From: an uncultured Bacilli bacterium
GTDB lineage: Bacteria; Bacillota_I; Bacilli_A; RF39; UBA660
Assembly (NCBI GenBank): GCA_910587535.1
Contig: CAJUKM010000025.1
Coordinates: 1-20,824, forward strand
Direction of reading: 5' to 3'
DNA length: 20,824 nt
Shown here: one piece after another, positions 16,090-20,824 of the stretch
How the letters are laid out: each line of letters begins with the position of its first letter
How positions within the stretch are numbered: the stretch's first letter is position 1
The notes under the pieces: model-generated
The model's input: only the letters and a program-made list of their open reading frames with translations
The model's database searches: none
What the model was told of the DNA's origin: nothing
Made by a program: the position numbers and the translations under genes

Positions 16090-16106
16090 GTCGATAGATC
16101 TTTTTT
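16063..16106. terminator. Bidirectional terminator between XRE gene and dehydrogenase
   Basis: A perfect 16-bp inverted repeat, AAAAAAGATCTATCGA (16063-16078) and its complement (16091-16106), encloses a 12-nt loop. Each direction ends in a run of six T residues. The left arm codes for part of the last XRE residues, the XRE stop codon lies in the loop, and the right arm overlaps the dehydrogenase stop codon by two bases. It therefore serves both convergent genes. Confidence 0.93.
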
Positions 16107-16902
16107 ATACTCCTACACTAGACGTTTCTGGGAGAGTACTTCCTCCGTCTATTACAAATTCATGTCCTGTTATATATGACGATTCATTGCTAGCAAGAAA
16201 CGCTGCTAATTCTCCTAGCTCTTCTATCGTTCCAAGTCTTCTCATCGGAATACCTGCCGCTATACCGTCTATTACGGATTGAGGATTCTTACTATCGGTA
16301 TCGACGCTGATGCCTTCGACCATTGGAGTTAAAATGTATCCAGGTAAAATAGAATTTACGCGTATTTTGTCGCCAACTAGTTCCATAGCTAGAGCTTTTG
16401 TAAATCCGATTAGAGCAGCTTTAGTCGTAGCGTAGGCGACCTCTCCAGTGTCGGCTACCATAGGACCAGTAACACTAGCCAAGTTTACTATGCTAGATTC
16501 AGCATTTTTTTTCATGTGAGAAAGAGTCGATTTTGTGACGTTCCAAGTTCCCTTGATGTTGACATCGAAATGAAAGTCTCTAACCTCTTCACTCATAGTC
16601 TCAAACGTCTCAAGTTTACAAACTCCTGCATTATTTACTAATATATCGATATCTCCCAATTCTTTTGCTGCTCCATCTATACATTTGTCAACTTCTTTTC
16701 TATCTCTGATGTCTACCTCATATCCACATATCTTAGATTCAGGAAAGTCACTTTTAAGAGATTCTATCGTCTTATGTAACTCTTTAGAATAATCGAGTAT
16801 GCATATGTCTGCTCCATATCTCAAAAAGACTTTCGCGATTCCCAATCCGTTACCCATTGCTCCGCCTGTAATTATAGCTACTTTGTTTTCTAATTTCTTC
16901 AT
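16105..16902 (-). CDS. ucpA: UcpA-like short-chain dehydrogenase/reductase
   Basis: This 265-residue protein is a classical SDR oxidoreductase. The dinucleotide motif is TGGAMGNGLG (12-21), Asp37 at the end of strand 2 favours NAD(H), NNAG is at 90-93, Asn115 in the NIKG motif, and the catalytic Ser143, Tyr157 and Lys161 (YATTK) are all present. Several stretches match my memory of E. coli UcpA: NNAGVCKLETF, FDVNIKGTWNVTKS and the C-terminal end GGSTLPETSSVGV. The substrate of UcpA is not well established, although it has been linked to furfural tolerance in E. coli. The gene has its own promoter and stands alone between ileS and the XRE gene. The ATG at 16902 follows AAGGAG. Confidence 0.85.
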   Translation of the reverse strand: MKKLENKVAIITGGAMGNGLGIAKVFLRYGADICILDYSKELHKTIESLKSDFPESKICGYEVDIRDRKEVDKCIDGAAKELGDIDILVNNAGVCKLETFETMSEEVRDFHFDVNIKGTWNVTKSTLSHMKKNAESSIVNLASVTGPMVADTGEVAYATTKAALIGFTKALAMELVGDKIRVNSILPGYILTPMVEGISVDTDSKNPQSVIDGIAAGIPMRRLGTIEELGELAAFLASNESSYITGHEFVIDGGSTLPETSSVGV

Positions 16903-16927
16903 ATCGTATCTCCTTTTACTTATTAAA

Positions 16928-16956
16928 AGTATAGCATCAATTCGTAACGATTTAAA
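16928..16956 (-). promoter_or_regulatory. Probable promoter of the UcpA-like gene
   Basis: On the minus strand TATACT (16928-16933) with an upstream TG at the extended -10 position is preceded, after 17 bp, by a poor -35 hexamer TTTAAA (16951-16956). Transcription would start about 15-20 nt before the ribosome-binding site. Confidence 0.55.
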
Positions 16957-16992
16957 CTATACACTTATAATTGGACACTTTTATAGACATTT

Positions 16993-17019
16993 AAAAACTA
17001 TCGAGATTACTCGATAGTT
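16993..17019 (-). terminator. Intrinsic terminator of ileS
   Basis: AACTATCGAG (16996-17005) and CTCGATAGTT (17010-17019) form a perfect 10-bp stem with a 4-nt loop, starting 4 bp after the ileS stop codon. On the minus strand the stem is followed by a short T run. The plus-strand direction has fewer T residues, so it mainly serves ileS. Confidence 0.85.
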
Positions 17020-17023
17020 CGTT

Positions 17024-19741
17024 TTAATTTAATACTGATTTACATCTAGAACATAGTCCTTCTTCCGCTTTATCGACGTAATTCCAGCATCTTTCACATT
17101 TTTCACCCTCTGATTTGACGACTTTGACGCCAACCTTATTTATAATAGGTAATTCTTGATCGACTAAAGTTACGTTAGATACTATAAATAATTGTTTTAA
17201 ATACTGTTCGAGATCTGTTAAAACTTTTTTATAGTCCTCTTTTGCATATATCGAGATTTCAGCTTCTAGGCTCGAACCGATAAGTTTTTCATTTCTAGCA
17301 TCTTCTAAAGCTTTGTTGACATCTTCTTTAACTTGGAAGAATACTTCGAAACTCTTAAGTATTTTTTCACTCTCTTTATACTCTATTACTTCTGGCATTC
17401 TCTCTAAGTGAATACTTTTTTCTTTTTCATTTAAGTATCCGTATACTTCATCAGATGTGTATGGAAGGATAGGCGCTAATAATTTTATCATATTTAATAA
17501 AACATGGTAAAGCACTGTCTGTACACTTCTTCTATTTAAAGAGTCTTCTTTTTCTATATATAATATATCTTTTGTAAAGTCTAGATAGAAGTTAGACAAG
17601 TCGAATGAGACAAAGTTGTTAGTTAATTTATATATGTCTTGATAACTGAATCTTTCGTATGCATCTAAGACATTCTTCGTATATTCGTTAAGTTTAACCA
17701 TCATATATTTATCGTATGGTAACATTTTATCGAATTCGACGGAATCTTTCGTATGATCAAAGTCATTTAAGTTTCCTAAAATAAATTTGTATGTGTTTCT
17801 TATCTTTCTGTAAGATTCTTTTACTTGTTTAATTATATCGTCGTTTATAGGCATGTCTTCAGTATAATCGATACTTGCAGACCAAAGTCTCAATATATCT
17901 GCTCCATGAAGACTTATCATCTTCAATGGATCGATAGTATTTCCAAGACTTTTACTCATCTTTTGACCATTACCATCCATCGTAAATCCATGAGAAATGA
18001 CATTTTTATAAGGTGCTTTTCCATATACCGCAACACCCGTTATTAAAGATGAGTTAAACCATCCTCTATATTGATCTGATCCTTCAAAATAGACATCAGC
18101 TGGATATGGCAATCCTCTTGCAATCATTGCACCAGTGTGACTAGAACCTGAGTCGAACCACACGTCCATAATATCTTCTTCTTTTTTGAATTTACCATTA
18201 GGGCTAGCAGGATTCGTATATCCTTCTGGCAACAAGTCTTCTGCTTCTTTTTCGAACCAGATGTTACTTCCGTGTTTTTCGAATAAATCTGCTACGTGCA
18301 TTATGACATCATAATCTAGGATTTCTGAACCGTCTTCATTATAGAATATAGGTAATGGTACACCCCAGGCTCTCTGACGAGAAATACACCAGTCTCCTCT
18401 ATCTTTTATCATGTTATGAAGTCTAATTTGTCCCCATTCAGGATGCCAGTTGATATTATGTTCTATCTCATCTAGGATTTCTTTTCTGATCTTCTCTATA
18501 GAACAAAACCATTGAGATGTCGCTCTAAAGATTATTGGCTTTTTAGTTCTCCAGTCGTGTGGATAACTGTGGGTAATCCATTTAAGTTTTAGAAGAACTC
18601 CCATCTCTTCTAATTTCATTGCAATAGCTTTATTGGCATCTTCAAAGAACATTCCGTCGAATTCTTCTCCAGATTCTTTATTTAAAGTACCATCGTCGTT
18701 TACGCCAAAGACCATATCTAGTCCGAATTTCTTTCCTACTTCGAAATCGTCTGCACCGTAACTTGGAGCAGTGTGAACTAAACCAGTACCACTGTCTAAG
18801 GTAACGTGATCTCCAGAGACTACTTTACCTATTCTGTTTTTGAAAACGTGTTCATATTTAAGACCGACGATCTCTGAGCCTTTAAAGGTGTTGATTTCTT
18901 TTACGTCTGTCCATTCGAACAATTCAGTTAAACTTTCTAAAAGGTCCTTTGCAACGACATATTTTTTTCCGGAAACTTCTACTCTTACATATTCGTATTC
19001 TTCGTTTACACAAATACCAGTATTACCAGGAATCGTCCACGAAGTAGTAGTCCATATTACTAAGTTGTCTCCTTCATCAACGACGTCATTTCCTTCGATT
19101 AAAGAGAAAGCTACATAGAGAGACGCATCTTTTCTATCTTTATATTCTATTTCAGCTTCAGCAAGGGCGGATTCTGAGCTAGGACTCCAATAGACAGGCT
19201 TCATTCCCTTAAAGATTAAACCTTTTTTTACCATCTCTCCAAATACTCTTATTTGAGAAGCTTCAAATTCTTTATCGTATGTGATATAAGGATGCTCCCA
19301 ATCACCTATGACATTGAGTTTCTTAAATCCGTCCATTTGAGTTGATACTTGACCTGCTGCAAATTCTTGACATTTACTTCTGAACTCTTGTTTAGTCATA
19401 CTTTTGCGGTCAACACCACTATTAGTAACTGCTTGTTCAGTAGGCAATCCGTGGGTATCCCAACCAGGAATGTATGTGACATCATACCCTCTCATGAATT
19501 TATAGCGGTTCATGAAATCTTTAATACATTTATTTAATGCGTGACCCATATGTATAGATCCATTGGCATATGGAGGTCCGTCGTGTAATACGAATGGCTT
19601 TCCTTCTTTATTTTTCTCCTTTATAGCATTATAGAGATCCATTTTCTCCCATTTTTCACGCATGGCGATTTCATTTTCCGGCAAGTTTCCTCTCATAGGA
19701 AATTCCGTATTAGGCATTTTTAAAGTTTCTTTATAATCCAT
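17024..19741 (-). CDS. ileS: Isoleucyl-tRNA synthetase
   Basis: IleRS charges tRNA-Ile in the cytoplasm and edits misactivated valine. The 905 residues are normal for the bacterial type. The class I signatures are HMGH at 64-67 (GSIHMGHALN) and KMSKS at 594-598. The CP1 editing domain has WTTTSWTIPGN (230-240) and GTGLVHTAPSYGADDF (318-333); His323 and Asp332 correspond to the E. coli editing residues His333 and Asp342, though the following GHG of most homologues reads SYG. The C-terminal zinc domain has Cys882, Cys885, Cys897 and Cys900. This architecture fits type 1, the usually mupirocin-sensitive form. The ATG follows GAAGGATG. Expression is controlled by the T-box leader. Confidence 0.98.
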   Translation of the reverse strand: MDYKETLKMPNTEFPMRGNLPENEIAMREKWEKMDLYNAIKEKNKEGKPFVLHDGPPYANGSIHMGHALNKCIKDFMNRYKFMRGYDVTYIPGWDTHGLPTEQAVTNSGVDRKSMTKQEFRSKCQEFAAGQVSTQMDGFKKLNVIGDWEHPYITYDKEFEASQIRVFGEMVKKGLIFKGMKPVYWSPSSESALAEAEIEYKDRKDASLYVAFSLIEGNDVVDEGDNLVIWTTTSWTIPGNTGICVNEEYEYVRVEVSGKKYVVAKDLLESLTELFEWTDVKEINTFKGSEIVGLKYEHVFKNRIGKVVSGDHVTLDSGTGLVHTAPSYGADDFEVGKKFGLDMVFGVNDDGTLNKESGEEFDGMFFEDANKAIAMKLEEMGVLLKLKWITHSYPHDWRTKKPIIFRATSQWFCSIEKIRKEILDEIEHNINWHPEWGQIRLHNMIKDRGDWCISRQRAWGVPLPIFYNEDGSEILDYDVIMHVADLFEKHGSNIWFEKEAEDLLPEGYTNPASPNGKFKKEEDIMDVWFDSGSSHTGAMIARGLPYPADVYFEGSDQYRGWFNSSLITGVAVYGKAPYKNVISHGFTMDGNGQKMSKSLGNTIDPLKMISLHGADILRLWSASIDYTEDMPINDDIIKQVKESYRKIRNTYKFILGNLNDFDHTKDSVEFDKMLPYDKYMMVKLNEYTKNVLDAYERFSYQDIYKLTNNFVSFDLSNFYLDFTKDILYIEKEDSLNRRSVQTVLYHVLLNMIKLLAPILPYTSDEVYGYLNEKEKSIHLERMPEVIEYKESEKILKSFEVFFQVKEDVNKALEDARNEKLIGSSLEAEISIYAKEDYKKVLTDLEQYLKQLFIVSNVTLVDQELPIINKVGVKVVKSEGEKCERCWNYVDKAEEGLCSRCKSVLN

Positions 19742-19762
19742 TTGTCATCCTTCTTTCTAATT

Positions 19763-19986
19763 AAAAAAGTTTACAAACTAAAGGACGATTTAATCGTGGT
19801 ACCACCTTAATTTGTAAACTTATATTTACCTTTATACCCTTAACGTGGGATAAGCCGTCCACTTCTAAATATCGAAATGGCGCATCAAAAGTGATCTACA
19901 ATATCTTTCCAATTAGTCCATTTCACCACATTTGGACCTCTCTTAAAAAGTACTCGAATATCGTCGTCTTCGTCATCTGCTTTCTA
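19763..19986 (-). promoter_or_regulatory. T-box riboswitch of ileS (isoleucine specifier AUC)
   Basis: The leader between promoter and ileS has T-box elements in order. Stem I contains AGAGAGG, then a GGTCCAAATGTGGTG apical region, and the specifier ATC at 19893-19895 followed by A, an isoleucine codon. The 14-nt T-box core AAGGTGGTACCACG is at 19795-19808; its UGGU bulge complements the ACCA end of tRNA-Ile with discriminator A. The terminator stem AGTTTACAAA...TTTGTAAACT (19768-19820) is followed by a T run (19763-19768). Uncharged tRNA-Ile should stabilise the antiterminator and allow ileS transcription. Confidence 0.93.
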
Positions 19987-19992
19987 AATATG

Positions 19993-20020
19993 ATTATAGC
20001 ATCGTTTAATGATTTGTCAA
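19993..20020 (-). promoter_or_regulatory. Consensus promoter of the ileS transcript
   Basis: The minus strand shows perfect TTGACA (20015-20020) and TATAAT (19993-19998) with a 16-bp spacer and a TGC extended -10 element. Transcription should start near 19986, at the beginning of the T-box leader. A strong constitutive promoter upstream of a terminator-type T-box is the usual arrangement. Confidence 0.9.
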
Positions 20021-20058
20021 TGTTTTATTTTTTAATAAACTATTTGGAATATATAATC

Positions 20059-20481
20059 TTATCCAGTTGTGACAACATTATGTACCAGAACGTTAGATTC
20101 AGTGACAAAATAATTGTGATTGTCTTTAACTTCAAAGTTGTAGACTGTAAATTCTTCCTCTCGGATTGTGATGTCGATTATTTTTAACTTTTTGCCGTTT
20201 GAATCTTGTAAGTAATCTCCTTCTTTAAGTGAACCAGCGTCTATCCATTTTTTTGATATCGGATCGTATACTGGATGATTAAATGTTATATGTATCTTTG
20301 TTCCGTCTTCTAAGGTTATATCATGAATCGAATCGAATTGATGTTTTATCAAATACATTACTTCATCTATCTCTATTTCACCAGTTTTTTCATTATATGA
20401 ATATACCTTGTCTCCAGATTTTATATCTTGAATATTTTTATAACCGTTAGGAGTGTAGATCAATGTATCAGCAAGGAAGCA
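20059..20481 (-). other. Hint (hedgehog/intein-like) domain
   Basis: This is the domain inside the partial surface protein. The Cys codon is at 20479-20481. Block A is CFLADTLIYT, followed by IKSGDKVYSYNEKTGE, which is the usual Hint strand pattern. Block B contains ITFNHPVY with the TxxH pair. The C-terminal blocks are YNFEVKDNHNYFV and NVLVHN. With about 135 residues it is a mini-Hint without a homing endonuclease insert. Confidence 0.85.
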
Positions 20482-20824
20482 TCCTTTTTTCCACTGAGCA
20501 TATAATGTGTGGTTACTGGTGTTAGTGACAATCGTCGAAGAAGTTATTTCTGTACCTCCTTCTTTTGCAGTGAACCATCCTTTAAATGTATCAGCATTGA
20601 TAACAGTAGGAGTATATAATTCACCATAAGGTTGTCCTATAACTCTTTCTATATTCGTAGAACTAACAGTTCCAGAGGATGTTGTCATAGAACCACCATT
20701 AGCATCTAAAGTAACCGTGACAGTAGCTCTTTCCCAATGGGCAAATAAAGTCTGATTTGATGTGAGAGTAACTTGAGTAGATGATACTACTTCTGTTCCT
20801 CCAGTGGCTGCAGTGAACCATCCT
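20059..20824 (-). CDS. C-terminal part of InlB-type repeat surface protein with terminal Hint domain
   Basis: The frame is open to the window edge, so the N-terminus is missing; 254 residues are visible. Residues 1-31 and about 82-113 are InlB B-type (Listeria-Bacteroides) repeats with GWFTAATGGTEV and GWFTAKEGGTEI, spaced 81 residues; such repeats are common in secreted or wall-bound proteins. A Hint domain follows directly: it starts at Cys115 in the context KKG-CFLADT, has the block-B TFNH (180-183) and ends with NVLVHN (244-249). Only VVTTG follows before the stop. The Gly-Cys-Phe junction resembles hedgehog proteins, and the His-Asn end resembles inteins, but no Cys, Ser or Thr follows the Asn. 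Autoprocessing at one or both ends is inferred. No toxin domain follows. Confidence 0.85.
   Translation of the reverse strand, partial: GWFTAATGGTEVVSSTQVTLTSNQTLFAHWERATVTVTLDANGGSMTTSSGTVSSTNIERVIGQPYGELYTPTVINADTFKGWFTAKEGGTEITSSTIVTNTSNHTLYAQWKKGCFLADTLIYTPNGYKNIQDIKSGDKVYSYNEKTGEIEIDEVMYLIKHQFDSIHDITLEDGTKIHITFNHPVYDPISKKWIDAGSLKEGDYLQDSNGKKLKIIDITIREEEFTVYNFEVKDNHNYFVTESNVLVHNVVTTG

Noticed and set aside
20059..20481. Splicing intein
   Set aside because: The residue after the terminal Asn is Val, not Cys, Ser or Thr, and no extein of meaningful length follows.
20059..20824. Polymorphic toxin with pretoxin-Hint
   Set aside because: The Hint domain is followed by only five residues and a stop, and 38 bp later the ileS promoter begins, so there is no toxin domain or room for one.
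1..20824. CRISPR array, insertion sequence, tRNA or rRNA genes
   Set aside because: No regularly spaced repeats, transposase-like protein, terminal inverted repeats or cloverleaf sequences were seen anywhere in the window.

Overview
The window is an AT-rich chromosomal segment (roughly one third G+C by eye) from a low-G+C Gram-positive bacterium. Gene order, Shine-Dalgarno sites before most genes, a T-box leader, a zinc-type S14 (rpsZ) and near-consensus vegetative promoters all point to Bacillota, class Bacilli or a Mollicutes-like relative. rplP ends in TGA at its expected C-terminus and tryptophans are read from TGG, so the standard bacterial code applies and not the Mycoplasma code. The missing rpmD, the divergent adenylate kinase and the InlB-type repeat surface protein would fit an uncultured gut Bacilli lineage such as RF39, but that placement is inference.

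Layout. Positions 1-473 hold no convincing gene, only one doubtful 38-codon ORF and a terminator. A membrane-anchored protein of unknown function follows (474-1364, minus). Positions 1455-15514, all minus, hold the complete S10-spc-alpha ribosomal protein supercluster in the order rpsJ-rplC-rplD-rplW-rplB-rpsS-rplV-rpsC-rplP-rpmC-rpsQ-rplN-rplX-rplE-rpsZ-rpsH-rplF-rplR-rpsE-rplO-secY-adk-map-infA-rpmJ-rpsM-rpsK-rpoA-rplQ. The only absent member is rpmD (L30). One strong promoter (15650-15678) precedes a structured leader of about 130 nt, and one intrinsic terminator overlaps the rplQ stop codon. No intergenic gap in the cluster exceeds 25 nt; several genes overlap or carry their ribosome-binding site inside the gene before.

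Upstream of the cluster lie a small divergent XRE-type regulator (15871-16089, plus) with an inverted repeat next to its start, a UcpA-like short-chain dehydrogenase (16105-16902, minus) that shares a perfect bidirectional terminator with the regulator, and ileS (17024-19741, minus) behind an isoleucine T-box riboswitch with specifier AUC.

The right edge (20059-20824, minus) is the C-terminal end of a surface protein that continues past the window. It carries InlB B-type (Listeria-Bacteroides) repeats followed by a Hint (hedgehog/intein) domain that starts with Gly-Cys-Phe and ends in His-Asn only five residues before the stop codon. This is the most unusual element in the window: it looks like a self-processing module at the very end of an adhesin-like protein, with no toxin domain after it.

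The central block supplies ribosomal proteins, RNA polymerase alpha, the Sec translocon channel, adenylate kinase, N-terminal methionine removal and IF-1 from one transcript. ileS is controlled separately by uncharged tRNA-Ile.
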